A stretch of 64,000 nucleotides of DNA from assembly GCA_029959285.1 (NCBI GenBank), contig JASCOE010000004.1:248001-312000 (forward strand). The letters run 5' to 3'. The notes under the pieces were generated by a model, which had not been told where the DNA came from, ran no database searches, and saw only the letters and a list, made by a program, of their open reading frames with translations. This DNA is from Flavobacteriaceae bacterium PS02337 (GTDB lineage: Bacteria; Bacteroidota; Bacteroidia; Flavobacteriales; Flavobacteriaceae). Every line of letters begins with the position of its first letter. Position 1 is the stretch's first letter. Position numbers and translations under genes: made by a program. Below, piece by piece: positions 9,303-17,687 of the stretch.

Positions 9303-10448
9303 TTACTTGAACGGATTCCGTTCCTGCCATTCTGTTTTCGGTTCCAAATAATTGAAAAATCTAGAAATGTTATGGTTTATTAATGCATTACTGTGTGTTA
9401 TTAAACCATACATTTTTACAGGTTTTGCACCGACAGAACTTTTAATTTCAAGAGCAGTTCTCGCAAAAACAATTTCTCTAAATCCTTTTTTAATGGAGTA
9501 CGCAATCATATCGTAAAGCATGTTGAGGTACAGCATTTTTTCGCGTTGGACACTTTCATCATAACCTAAAAAATAGGTATCCATTACTTCGCCATTTTTT
9601 ATTAAAGTGTTGAAACCAATTAGTTTTTCGTCTAAAAAATAACCGTAAAGCAGAAAATCTTCGCCCATAATTTCCTTGAAAAAACTAAAATGATTTCGAG
9701 CTAGAAAAAAAGTATTGAAAGGCGCATTTTTAGCCACATGAAAATACAAATCGTAAATAACATCTTCATATTGTTTAATGTCCGATAAAGACATTTTTTG
9801 TTTTACAATTCCTTCCGATTTTTTGCGTGCGCGTTTGAATTGATCTCGGTATTTTTTGGACAAAGCATCAATGTAATCTTGTTCAGTTTTCCAATTTTCA
9901 TTGATTTGGAAAATCATATTCGGCTGAGTCGAAAAAGTATAATTGTTTTTGAATTCTGTTTGTAAAGGCTCAATTTCTTTTGCAGTAAAATCTTTAATGC
10001 TAGTAATGTGAACTTTTTTTCCGCTTTCTTTTAAATCTTTTTTTAGCTGATTTATTGCTTTGTGAAGTGTTTTTATTGCTTTTGATTCTTTAATATTAGC
10101 ATCAAAAATAAAAGCATTTTGTCCAGTAAGCATATTGTTTCCAACAAATAAAACGTGCGAAGCGAAATTCTTTAAAGCAAAATTACGAACAGATGTTTTT
10201 AAACATTTATCTCGTTCTCCAAAAGATTCTAGTTTTTCTGCAAATAAAAATTGCGTTAAAACAATTCCAACCAATTTTGTTTCTTCAAAGATTCCGATAA
10301 AATGGCAAGTCATGTTTACTGGAGAAGAATTTTCCAGCACTTCGAGATATTCTCTCGTCAAAAAAATATTGTTTTTCGCAAGCGCATTCCATTCTGAAGG
10401 CAATAAAGAAGCGCTTTTGTAAATTTGGAAAGAAAAAGTTGTATTCAA
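9303..10448 (-). CDS. FemAB/GNAT-like acyltransferase
   Basis: A 381-residue protein. The N-terminal part (LPSEWNALAKNNIFLTREYL) and the C-terminal GNAT-like part (YDLYFHVAKNAP, then LLYGYFLDEKLIGFNTLI and MDTYFLGYDES, then YSIKKGFREIVFARTALEIK) are typical of FemAB-like or peptidogalycan-type N-acyltransferases. The substrate is unknown. It is cytoplasmic, with no signal or membrane segment. The start is TTG at 10448; an in-frame TAG lies 12 nt upstream, and no ATG occurs before the conserved N-terminus. The strand change on both sides suggests a single-gene transcript. The family assignment is by sequence pattern only. Confidence 0.65.
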   Translation of the reverse strand: MNTTFSFQIYKSASLLPSEWNALAKNNIFLTREYLEVLENSSPVNMTCHFIGIFEETKLVGIVLTQFLFAEKLESFGERDKCLKTSVRNFALKNFASHVLFVGNNMLTGQNAFIFDANIKESKAIKTLHKAINQLKKDLKESGKKVHITSIKDFTAKEIEPLQTEFKNNYTFSTQPNMIFQINENWKTEQDYIDALSKKYRDQFKRARKKSEGIVKQKMSLSDIKQYEDVIYDLYFHVAKNAPFNTFFLARNHFSFFKEIMGEDFLLYGYFLDEKLIGFNTLIKNGEVMDTYFLGYDESVQREKMLYLNMLYDMIAYSIKKGFREIVFARTALEIKSSVGAKPVKMYGLITHSNALINHNISRFFNYLEPKTEWQERNPFK

Positions 10449-10518
10449 AGGTGTTAGCTAATTTCTTCAAAATTAGATAATAATTATAATAACCAATTTT
10501 CTTTAAGTTATTATTAAG

Positions 10519-10553
10519 AAAAACCCGTTTGGTTTTACACTCAAACGGGTTTC
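10519..10553. terminator. Hairpin terminator after the DUF1761 gene
   Basis: The stem AAACCCGTTTG / CAAACGGGTTT lies just downstream of the minus-strand gene at 10567-11055, with A/T tracts on both sides. Confidence 0.75.
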
Positions 10554-10566
10554 GATATCATTTGTA

Positions 10567-11055
10567 TTATGCAAAAGCACAGATAATTCCGCCCATTAAA
10601 GTCAGCGAAACCAGCCAATATCCTGCATGAATAAAGATGTATTTCCAAGATTTTCTTTCGAATAAACCATTAATTCCGATCAATGGAAAAGCAAAAAATA
10701 ATCCAGACATAAAACCATGCAATGCACCATGTTTGAATGTTCTGTAAGCTGTTCCGTAATCTGCCATAAAAGCTGAAAAAGAAGGTTTTGCATTTGCAAT
10801 TAACGGCGGTCCGCCAACCATTCCGATTGCGCCAGATTGATGTATTGTTAACGACATCAATGTCATCGAAATCATTAAAGAAAAAATGTAAGTCAAACCG
10901 AAGATTTTAAACATATTTCCTTTGCTCAATTCTTCTTGCGTTAGGTTATTTTCTCTCATCCAGATTGTTCCGAATACTTTTGGGTTGTACCAGATAAAAC
11001 CGACAACGAGAGTTACGACAGCAGAAATCAGAAATGCGTAAAAGTTAATTTCCAT
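10567..11055 (-). CDS. DUF1761 family membrane protein
   Basis: A 162-residue protein with four predicted membrane helices. The opening (FYAFLISAVVTLVVGFIWYNPKVFGTIWM) and the middle (FGLTYIFSLMISMTLM) match the DUF1761 pattern, where an N-terminal helix is followed by a conserved WY-P-FG-W motif. No function is established for the family. It is preceded by about 500 bp of gene-free DNA and followed by a strong hairpin, so it is transcribed alone. The location is the cytoplasmic membrane. Confidence 0.8.
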   Translation of the reverse strand: MEINFYAFLISAVVTLVVGFIWYNPKVFGTIWMRENNLTQEELSKGNMFKIFGLTYIFSLMISMTLMSLTIHQSGAIGMVGGPPLIANAKPSFSAFMADYGTAYRTFKHGALHGFMSGLFFAFPLIGINGLFERKSWKYIFIHAGYWLVSLTLMGGIICAFA

Positions 11056-11572
11056 AATATGAGGTTTTTAGAATTAGTTATTCAAATGTAATCAAAAATA
11101 GATTATCGTAATTAATTTTTAAAAGAAGCGATAATCTTGTTAAATATTTTTTTATCAACAGTTTGTCGACATTATATGTATTATATCTACTAATTCTATA
11201 ATTTTGTCGACGAATCAAATGCAGAAATAGATTCGTAAAAAAACATAACGGTTTTTGACTATAGAAAATGGAATGCATTTGAAACATAACCAAGAAAATA
11301 AATTACAATGTTGCCCAAAAATTAATCGTGCTTATGAATGAATTTTACACTCGTTAAACAAGTTGATTAAATATATTTAGTTAATTGCAAAAACCGTAAT
11401 TCGTTTACGGTTTTTTTGTTTTTTGGAGTTTAAGATCTTTAAAAAAATAACATTTAATTTAGAAAGGATTTTTTATGTTTGTCTAAAAATTTTATAACTT
11501 TAATATAAGTATTCAAAGACAAAGAAAGCGGAGCAATCGGCGGTATTACTAACCAATTAAAAATAGAAAATT
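11056..11572. other. Gene-free interval with an isolated hairpin terminator
   Basis: No convincing coding sequence is seen. Two copies of TTTGTCGAC occur (11162-11170 and 11203-11211). A terminator-like hairpin, AAACCGTAA / TTTACGGTTT plus seven T, lies at 11389-11417 with no plus-strand gene before it, so a short untranslated RNA may end here. TTG at about 11478 and TAACTTTA at about 11506 could be the promoter of the gene at 11573. Confidence 0.4.
11389..11418 (+). terminator. Isolated plus-strand terminator hairpin
   Basis: AAACCGTAA and TTTACGGTTT pair around a short loop and are followed by seven T. No plus-strand gene ends nearby. Confidence 0.55.
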
Positions 11573-11878
11573 ATGACACTTCAATATCAAGGAGAACAAT
11601 ACGGAAAATCAGCAATTTTTACGATTAGAATTATTGGTAACAACTTGTCAAAAAGCAGTTCAAACTACCAAATTGATCTTTTGGTAAACGACAAAAAAGT
11701 ACCAACTTTTACAACAGAAATTCATCAAAGTCTTTCTAATTGTTTAAAAGAAATTTATTTGTTCAGAAAACACAACGGAATCAAATTTGACGAATCATCA
11801 GAAAAAATCGTTTCGCTTTATGTTCCTTACGATAAGGTTTTGTTCAATCACAATAAATATGCTTTATTCAGAGCATAA
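11573..11878 (+). CDS. Small hypothetical protein
   Basis: A 101-residue soluble protein that is not recognised. It is rich in beta-strand patterns (SAIFTIRIIGNN, NYQIDLLVNDKKVPTF) and ends ALFRA. No signal peptide or Cys motif is visible. Reasons to call it real: a good ATG after an AT-rich leader, normal codon use, an upstream gene-free promoter zone, and two consecutive hairpin terminators immediately downstream on the same strand. It is monocistronic. Confidence 0.65.
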   Translation: MTLQYQGEQYGKSAIFTIRIIGNNLSKSSSNYQIDLLVNDKKVPTFTTEIHQSLSNCLKEIYLFRKHNGIKFDESSEKIVSLYVPYDKVLFNHNKYALFRA

Positions 11879-11896
11879 TTTTTCTCAAAATAAGAA

Positions 11897-11928
11897 TAAA
11901 AAAGACCATTTAATAAATGGTCTTTTTT
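11897..11928 (+). terminator. Terminator after the small protein gene
   Basis: The stem AAAAAGACCATTT / AAATGGTCTTTTT has a 3-nt loop and a T run. It is the first of two hairpins in tandem. Confidence 0.8.
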
Positions 11929-11942
11929 GTTGATATAAAAAT

Positions 11943-11975
11943 AAAAATGCTTCAGAGAAATCTGAAGCATTTTTT
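11943..11975 (+). terminator. GCTTCAGA-GAAA-TCTGAAGC family terminator, copy 1
   Basis: A perfect stem around a GAAA loop (core GCTTCAGAGAAATCTGAAGC) flanked by A and T tracts. The GAAA loop is on the plus strand, matching the upstream plus-strand gene. On the other strand it can also end the converging gene at 11998. Confidence 0.8.
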
Positions 11976-11997
11976 ATAAAATTGAAAAAGATTATAC

Positions 11998-13092
11998 TTA
12001 AAAATTAGTATTTACTTTTTTAGAACGATCTGCAATGTAAGAAATCAACCAAGTAACTTGACCGTCTTTTACAAAGTATACTTTCTTTGCATTCAAATTT
12101 GGAATACCTTCAAGACAAGTCGTTAAGATATTGTTTGCCGAAATAAGATACGCTTGGTCGTATGTTTTTAAAACTCTTTCTGCTTCTTTATTCGTTTTAG
12201 CAAGGTTTGTAAACTTGTTGAAGTTATTTTTTAAGATAGCGTCATAGTTAATAATGTCTTCCATTGTTAAAGCAATATAGTGCTCTTTTACGTTTTCATT
12301 ATAATATAAGGTAGAAAAAGCCCAAACGGCTCCACCAGATAAATACACTTTATCTTTTTTAGCCAAAGGCGGATTTGCATCCATTAGTTCTTTTACTTTT
12401 TTACGAAGAATCGGATTGAAGTCAAAAGATTTTTCTTGATACGTTGACATATCATTTGCCTGATTTGGATTTGCTACCGTTTTCTTTACAGCATCTGTAA
12501 GAGTCATAGTTCCGAAATCAAGTTCTAAAGGAATAAACTCTAATTTATTATCTTCAAGTTCATCAATGTAACCACCTTTAGTAGTTTGAGCACCAATATC
12601 TAAAAGGAAAGCATTAGCGTAATCAACAGGAGGCATAGCACCTTTTACAAGTGTTTTAGCTTCTTCATTAACATTCAAAACGTCAAGATTTTTGTCTGTT
12701 AACATTTTGATTTTGTTTTTTAAAACATCAACATTACTTGCAGAAGCAAAAACTGGCGCTGCTACAACGAAGATATTTTCGTCAAGAATTTTATAGTCGG
12801 CTCTGATTTTCTTTAATTGTTCGACAACTATAACGCTTGTTTTGTTAATGTCTTCTGGTGTCAATTGACCGTTAGCACCAATATGGTCAGCAAACGGAAT
12901 TCTCTCTGTCCAGAACGAAAGAATTTTATAATCTGCTTTTCTAATGTTGTTTACATCTAGAACTGAAACTTTTATTGCTCGTCGGCCGATTTCAATTCCT
13001 GCGTAGATACTTTTTTGAGAAAATGAATTAATGGAAAAAAATAAACTTACTAGAATAAAAAGTAGTACTTGGGGTTTGTTTTTTTTAAGCAT
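11998..13092 (-). CDS. Exported protein with an ASKHA (Ppx/GppA- or actin-like) fold
   Basis: A 364-residue protein with a clear signal peptide (hydrophobic 10-24, ending SFSQ). After it come the phosphate-1-like motif YAGIEIGRRAIKVSVLDV, a phosphate-2-like motif LLDIGAQTTKGGYID (about 168-182) and an adenosine-type motif VYLSGGAVW (about 250), in the order of ASKHA ATPases such as Ppx/GppA. An exported member is unusual because the usual nucleotides or polyphosphate are cytoplasmic. The gene is alone on its strand with about 250 bp of upstream space. It could bind a phosphorylated ligand in the periplasm or be a non-catalytic scaffold. The fold call is moderate; no catalytic claim is made. 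Confidence 0.6.
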   Translation of the reverse strand: MLKKNKPQVLLFILVSLFFSINSFSQKSIYAGIEIGRRAIKVSVLDVNNIRKADYKILSFWTERIPFADHIGANGQLTPEDINKTSVIVVEQLKKIRADYKILDENIFVVAAPVFASASNVDVLKNKIKMLTDKNLDVLNVNEEAKTLVKGAMPPVDYANAFLLDIGAQTTKGGYIDELEDNKLEFIPLELDFGTMTLTDAVKKTVANPNQANDMSTYQEKSFDFNPILRKKVKELMDANPPLAKKDKVYLSGGAVWAFSTLYYNENVKEHYIALTMEDIINYDAILKNNFNKFTNLAKTNKEAERVLKTYDQAYLISANNILTTCLEGIPNLNAKKVYFVKDGQVTWLISYIADRSKKVNTNF

Positions 13093-13339
13093 TGTATGTA
13101 ATAAAATTTAAAATAAAGAATGTTCAATTATTGGTTTTCTCCCATTCAAATTAGTGGGTATTTGCGAGCGCAAAGATACTCATCCAAAATCATTTTTTTA
13201 ATGCTGATTTTTTAAAATAATGCAAAAAGTACTAGATTTCTCGTAAACTTAACATTGAAGTAAGATTAGTTTTTGAATTTTTACTAATTAAATGGGTTTT
13301 GGAGTCGATTCAAAAAAATAAATTTCGAGTATAGTTAAA

Positions 13340-13987
13340 TTATTTACACTTGTTTTTTTCAAAAATAGATTGCAATTCATCAATTACCGATTTTACTTTA
13401 AAATCTGTTTTTTCTACTGCATCAATAATTTTCGGACAGTCTGCAAAAGCCTCTTTTGCCATTTTACGAATCAACGAATCGGTTCCTATTGCCAAATTGC
13501 TTCCAGCAGATTTTGCGTATCCAAAAACCAATTCTTCACTATTCTTTTTTCCAAAAAAATAAGAAGTGCTGCCATAAGTAATTACTCGGCTTGTTCCTCC
13601 CGCATTGGGTCTATTGCTTCCTTGTTCGGTGATATAGCCAATTTTTGCATTTTTATCATAAATAATATAAAACCATTTCTTTTTGCTTGATCTGGAGAAT
13701 TTTCCAGTGAGTAAATTGGCGGTCGTTGCATACAGTTTTTCAGCAGTATATTTGATGTTATCTGAATCTGTATATTCGATTTTTTTGATTTCTTTAGCCG
13801 AAATTTTTTCTTTTTCAGCCTCTTCGTTGATTTTAAATTTTACTTTAGAATCTGTGCTTTCTACTCTTTCTGCTAGACCTTTTTTTATCGTTCCGTCCTC
13901 CATATACAATACTGCATTGATGTATTTTGCATGAATTGCAGTTGTAAATAATAAAAGTGCCAATAACAGTAAAGTTGTTTTTTTCAT
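13340..13987 (-). CDS. Exported hypothetical protein
   Basis: A 215-residue protein with an N-terminal signal peptide (TTLLLLALLLFTTAIHA). The mature part begins with a small beta-strand unit typical of Bacteroidota secreted proteins of unknown role (INAVLYMEDGTIKKGLAERV...KEIKKIEY), followed by a mixed region with Gly/Asn (SNRPNAGGTSRVITYG) and a helical end (IIDAVEKTDFKVKSVIDELQ). The two Cys are far apart (CPKIID, NKCK). No family is recognised. The location is periplasmic or surface. It is divergent from the RHS-associated operon that starts at 14173, so the 14.0-14.17 kb gap serves both promoters. Confidence 0.7.
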   Translation of the reverse strand: MKKTTLLLLALLLFTTAIHAKYINAVLYMEDGTIKKGLAERVESTDSKVKFKINEEAEKEKISAKEIKKIEYTDSDNIKYTAEKLYATTANLLTGKFSRSSKKKWFYIIYDKNAKIGYITEQGSNRPNAGGTSRVITYGSTSYFFGKKNSEELVFGYAKSAGSNLAIGTDSLIRKMAKEAFADCPKIIDAVEKTDFKVKSVIDELQSIFEKNKCK

Positions 13988-14128
13988 GATGATTTAAAAG
14001 TCTGTAGTAAATGTAGTATAGTTTTTTTATAAAAAGCAAAGCAAATGTATAAGTAATCCTTAAAATAAGCATTACCTGAAATCAGGTATATCGTCGGATT
14101 TTTTTGTCTTTTTGTCGATATTTTTTAG

Positions 14129-14173
14129 TTGGAAGCTAAAATTAATACATATATTCGCAAAAAATTTTGCGAA
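14129..14173 (+). promoter_or_regulatory. Promoter and overlapping dyad in front of the barrel/T9SS/RHS operon
   Basis: TTG at 14129-14131 and TATATTCG at 14150-14157 fit the Bacteroidota TTG-N18-TAnnTTTG promoter with one mismatch. A 9-bp inverted repeat with a 2-bp spacer, TTCGCAAAA / TTTTGCGAA (14154-14173), overlaps the -7 box and ends on the A of the ATG at 14173. It could be an operator or an RNA hairpin that hides the start codon. Confidence 0.5.
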
Positions 14174-14874
14174 TGAAAGTAATATTACCCTTAATAATTT
14201 TTTCTTTTTTTTTAAACGCCCCAATTTACAGCCAAAACGAAACTAATATTACCTACGGATTAAAATTAGGAGCTCTACATTCTAGCTTTAGCAATCTTCC
14301 TGAGAGTATTAAAGGACGAGATAATACTTTTGATAATAGTGTTATGGAAAGCAAAGGAAAATTTGGTTTAGAAGCCGGTTTTTTCTTAAACTGTAAACTG
14401 CATGACACACGTGTTGCGATTCAGCCAGAAATTCTATTTAGACAATCGGGAGAAAAAGTTACTTACAGCGATGCAGTTGGAAAAGAGTTTGAGTTTGGGC
14501 TAAATTATGCTTTTCTGCAAATCGGCGCTTTATATAAAGTATATCCTTATGAAGGCTTAAATTTTGGTGCAGGTGCATTTTACGGAATCAATTTGTCGCC
14601 AAACGATATAACTTATACTTCTAACGAAGCTGGCGGAATGTATGACGTTGCGACTAGACAATTCTATAAAGATGGTCTTGACGGAGCCGACGATTTTTCG
14701 TTATGTTTTGCATTGGGTTATGAACTTCATAAAAGCATTCACTTTGATTTTCGCTATTATTTAGGTGTAAAAGACATGATTAAAAGTAATGCATCTTCTT
14801 TTCAATTTATAGAAAATCAAAACAAAAGTAGCGTGTTTTGTTTCTCGTTGGGTTATAGTTTTCATCAATGGTAA
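14173..14874 (+). CDS. PorT-like outer-membrane beta-barrel protein, paralogue 1
   Basis: A 233-residue protein with a signal peptide (LPLIIFSFFLNAPIYSQ) and a small barrel typical of PorT/OmpW-like proteins: alternating strands such as YGLKLGALHSSFSNLP, VAIQPEILFRQSGEKV and LNFGAGAFYGINLS, and a terminal aromatic end (FSLGYSFHQW). I chose the ATG at 14173 over the TTG two codons before it, because signal peptides start Met-Lys and a promoter-like element runs into this ATG. It is the first gene of a co-directional set: 11 bp to its paralogue, then a T9SS-sorted protein and the RHS giant. The location is the outer membrane. It may help present or secrete the downstream products, which is an inference from context. 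Confidence 0.75.
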   Translation: MKVILPLIIFSFFLNAPIYSQNETNITYGLKLGALHSSFSNLPESIKGRDNTFDNSVMESKGKFGLEAGFFLNCKLHDTRVAIQPEILFRQSGEKVTYSDAVGKEFEFGLNYAFLQIGALYKVYPYEGLNFGAGAFYGINLSPNDITYTSNEAGGMYDVATRQFYKDGLDGADDFSLCFALGYELHKSIHFDFRYYLGVKDMIKSNASSFQFIENQNKSSVFCFSLGYSFHQW

Positions 14875-14885
14875 TTTATTAAAAA

Positions 14886-15617
14886 ATGAAAAAAATTATT
14901 TTGCTTATTGTAATAGTAAGCGCAAATTCTCTTTTTGCACAAGGTGACAGAGAAATTACGTATGGTCTTTTCGGAGGCGGTATTTATTCAAAGATGTCTA
15001 ATCTTCCAGATGTGATAGTGCCAAAAGGTATTTATGAAGGTTATACTTTAAAAGAAGAGGGAAAATTTGGCGGAATGGGCGGTTTTTTCATCAACTGGAA
15101 ATATCCGTATGCCAAAGTAGCGATTCAGACAGAGGTTTCATATTCTGGACAAGGAACAGATTTGAATTATGAAGATGAAAAAGGACTTAAATATAAGATG
15201 ACTTTTGGTTATAGTTATATCAATGTCGGAGCGCAGTTTAAATTTTATCCAACAGAAGGTTTTTATCTAGGAATTGGCCCTTATGTAGGATTTAATATTG
15301 CAAGCGATAATATCAAATATACATCAAATGCACAGCAAATATTTGGAGATTCTGGAGTTTATTTTGAACCAGATGCAAATGTTCAGAAAGTTTTAAAGGA
15401 ATCTTTAACGGGTAAAAATTATTTCTACGGCGTTTTATCAGCCGGATATGAATTTAATTCTAATCTTTCTATCGGCGCGAGATATGCTTTAGGTCTTACA
15501 GATGCTTTACTGACAGAAGAAAACGGGCATCGCTACAGCGAAAACAAAAATAAAATCAATAGCATTTCACTAATTATTGGTTATTCTTTCGACTTTGATG
15601 ATTTAGGCAATTTCTAG
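14886..15617 (+). CDS. PorT-like outer-membrane beta-barrel protein, paralogue 2
   Basis: A 243-residue protein with a signal peptide (ILLIVIVSANSLFAQ) and the same plan as the previous gene. Shared stretches include EITYGLFGG, the SNLP motif, the GKFG motif, VAIQTE/VAIQPE, YPTEG/YPYEG and the NIKYTSN/DITYTSN segment, so the two arose by tandem duplication. The end GYSFDFDDLGNF is a barrel C-terminus with a short extension. The gene is 11 bp after paralogue 1 and 30 bp before the T9SS-sorted gene, so it is co-transcribed. The function is unknown; the outer-membrane location is secure. Confidence 0.78.
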   Translation: MKKIILLIVIVSANSLFAQGDREITYGLFGGGIYSKMSNLPDVIVPKGIYEGYTLKEEGKFGGMGGFFINWKYPYAKVAIQTEVSYSGQGTDLNYEDEKGLKYKMTFGYSYINVGAQFKFYPTEGFYLGIGPYVGFNIASDNIKYTSNAQQIFGDSGVYFEPDANVQKVLKESLTGKNYFYGVLSAGYEFNSNLSIGARYALGLTDALLTEENGHRYSENKNKINSISLIIGYSFDFDDLGNF

Positions 15618-15647
15618 CAAACCTCATCATAAAAATCACTTTAAACT

Positions 15648-17615
15648 ATGAATAAAAGGATTTTTTTACTGGTAAATTTAGTAGTGCTTTTATTGGCAGA
15701 TTTTGCTTTTTCTCAAAGTAAAATAGTTCCAGGAGCGGTTTCAGATCCCTTTTTTTGGATTAAGTCCAGAAATACGGGAGAAAGTTATTATTGGGAAAGT
15801 CTGATCGATAATAAAGAAGCAAAGTTGTCACTTAAGAAACAAAATGGCGTTTCATTTAACTTTAATCCAAGTATTGTTTTTGATACTGCTGTGGATTCTT
15901 TAATTGTGCCATTAGGCGTAAATAGTAAAAGACGTCAGACACTTTTTATGGTTTATAAAGTCAAAGACAGTTTGAAAGAACAGTTTTTATGGACGATTAA
16001 TGATCCTCAAAAAATAATCTCTGCCGCTACAAATAAACGTTTAGTTGACCTAAAAAAATATTCGTATCAGTCTTATCAGGAAAAAATAAAACCTCATAAA
16101 GCTAATATTCATTTTTTTCAGCAGAATGTTACAGATAGTGTTGCAAAGTTATCTTCGCTGACTATTGGTCAAAAATCAAAAATGGAGAAACTTCCTCCAG
16201 AAGATTTTAAAGGGAACATAAGCGAAATCTTGATTTACAACCGCGTTTTGTCAGGTTTGGAAACGCAGAAAGCGGCAAGTTATTTAGCGATAAAGTACGG
16301 AATTTCACTTTCGCAATTTGATAACAAAAATTATTTAAACAGTCAAGGAGAAACCATTTGGGATGTTGAAAAACACAAAGGATTTACCTCATCAATTACT
16401 GCAGTCGGACGCGACGACGCCAGCGGATTATTTCAGCCTAAAAGTAATAATATGATTGACGAAGGTTTGATGACTTTTGAAGTTAAAAGTAAATCGAATA
16501 CAGTTCCCAACAATTATTTTGCTTTTTGGAGCGACAACGGAAAAAATCTTTTAGTTAAAAAACAAGAACAGGGAGAACCAATTGGTGTTTCTAGAGAATG
16601 GCAGCTGGATTATTCAAACCCAACAGATTTGAGTTTAGATTGGACTTTTAATCCTGCTTTTATAAAAGGAACATTGCCTAAAGATACATTTTATTGGCTG
16701 TTAGTGGATTATTCTGGAAAAGGAAAGTACGATGAAAACGATTCAGAATATATTCGTTTAGGAAGTACTTCGAGCACAGAAAAATTGGTTTTAAAAGATT
16801 TTGACTGGAATAAACATAAATCAGGAACTGCAAAATTTACTTTAAAAGTAGCGCCGCAAATGTTTAGCAGAGTTTGGATAACCGAAGCAGTTTGTGGTGT
16901 TTCTGGATCTGGCGAATTAAATTATACAATTGAAGGCGGAGAAGCTCCGTTTACGGTTACCGTAAAAAAAGAAGGAAGCGAAACAGTTGTAAAACAATGG
17001 AATCAAGCTGCAAAAAATCAGAGTGGCGTTCAGCTTTCTTCAGGAACTTATGATTATATCGTAAAAGACAAAAAAGGAAATTTGTATTCAGAAACTGTAT
17101 TTGTGGCCGATAAAGAAGGAACTTTTCCGAATCTAAAATCAGATTATCTGCTTACTGACGGAAATGCTTTGCTTTTGGATGCGAGTAAAGATTTGCAAGC
17201 TGGAAATTATCAGTATCAATGGTTTTATGAAGGTAATTTTTTAGATGATAATCCGAAAATATTAATTGATCAGCCAGGTAATTATGAGCTTCGATTGATA
17301 AACGGACAAGAATGTAAAACGTCTAAAATGATTGCTGTTGCAACAGACGGAAAAGAATTTACAGATTCTAGTATATTGATTTTATATCCAAATCCAACTA
17401 CCGACGGGAAGTTTGCAATTGCAATGCAGTTTCCGAAAAAAACAGATGCATCCATTCGCATTTATTCGCTTACAGGATCACTTTTAAAAGAAAAGAAATA
17501 CAGTCAGATCGAAACCTATCTGCATGAAGATAGTATAAAAGAACCATCTGGAATGTATCTGGTAAATGTGAGTTCAGATTTTGGAAATAAAACCTTTAAA
17601 GTAATTGTGAAATAA
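15648..17615 (+). CDS. T9SS type A sorting-domain protein with LamG-like N-terminal region
   Basis: A 655-residue protein. It has a signal peptide (about 1-23, ending FAFSQ). A LamG/concanavalin-like region follows (about 30-215, ending with the usual ISEILIYNRVLSGLETQKAASYLAIKYG). Next comes a middle domain typical of large Flavobacterium surface proteins (AVGRDDASGLFQPKSNN; WQLDYSNPTDLSLDW), then beta-sandwich repeats. The last 75 residues (LILYPNPTTDGKFAIA, then SGMYLVNV, then KTFKVIVK) form the T9SS type A C-terminal sorting signal. The protein is therefore secreted across the outer membrane by type IX secretion and is probably surface-attached. It lies between two barrels and the RHS protein in one operon, so an accessory role for RHS display is plausible but unproven. 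Confidence 0.82.
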   Translation: MNKRIFLLVNLVVLLLADFAFSQSKIVPGAVSDPFFWIKSRNTGESYYWESLIDNKEAKLSLKKQNGVSFNFNPSIVFDTAVDSLIVPLGVNSKRRQTLFMVYKVKDSLKEQFLWTINDPQKIISAATNKRLVDLKKYSYQSYQEKIKPHKANIHFFQQNVTDSVAKLSSLTIGQKSKMEKLPPEDFKGNISEILIYNRVLSGLETQKAASYLAIKYGISLSQFDNKNYLNSQGETIWDVEKHKGFTSSITAVGRDDASGLFQPKSNNMIDEGLMTFEVKSKSNTVPNNYFAFWSDNGKNLLVKKQEQGEPIGVSREWQLDYSNPTDLSLDWTFNPAFIKGTLPKDTFYWLLVDYSGKGKYDENDSEYIRLGSTSSTEKLVLKDFDWNKHKSGTAKFTLKVAPQMFSRVWITEAVCGVSGSGELNYTIEGGEAPFTVTVKKEGSETVVKQWNQAAKNQSGVQLSSGTYDYIVKDKKGNLYSETVFVADKEGTFPNLKSDYLLTDGNALLLDASKDLQAGNYQYQWFYEGNFLDDNPKILIDQPGNYELRLINGQECKTSKMIAVATDGKEFTDSSILILYPNPTTDGKFAIAMQFPKKTDASIRIYSLTGSLLKEKKYSQIETYLHEDSIKEPSGMYLVNVSSDFGNKTFKVIVK

Positions 17616-17687
17616 TTTGACACAGAGAAAATTATTTCAAATTAATTAATAACATAAACCGATTACCCAAATCGATTTAACCTGATT

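Noticed and set aside
11078-11293. A 71-codon minus-strand open frame
   Set aside because: Composition is that of AT-rich promoter DNA, no family signal, and it covers the promoter zone of the DUF1761 gene.
14167-14172. TTG start two codons before the barrel gene's ATG
   Set aside because: The ATG at 14173 gives a normal signal peptide; the TTG lies within the dyad.
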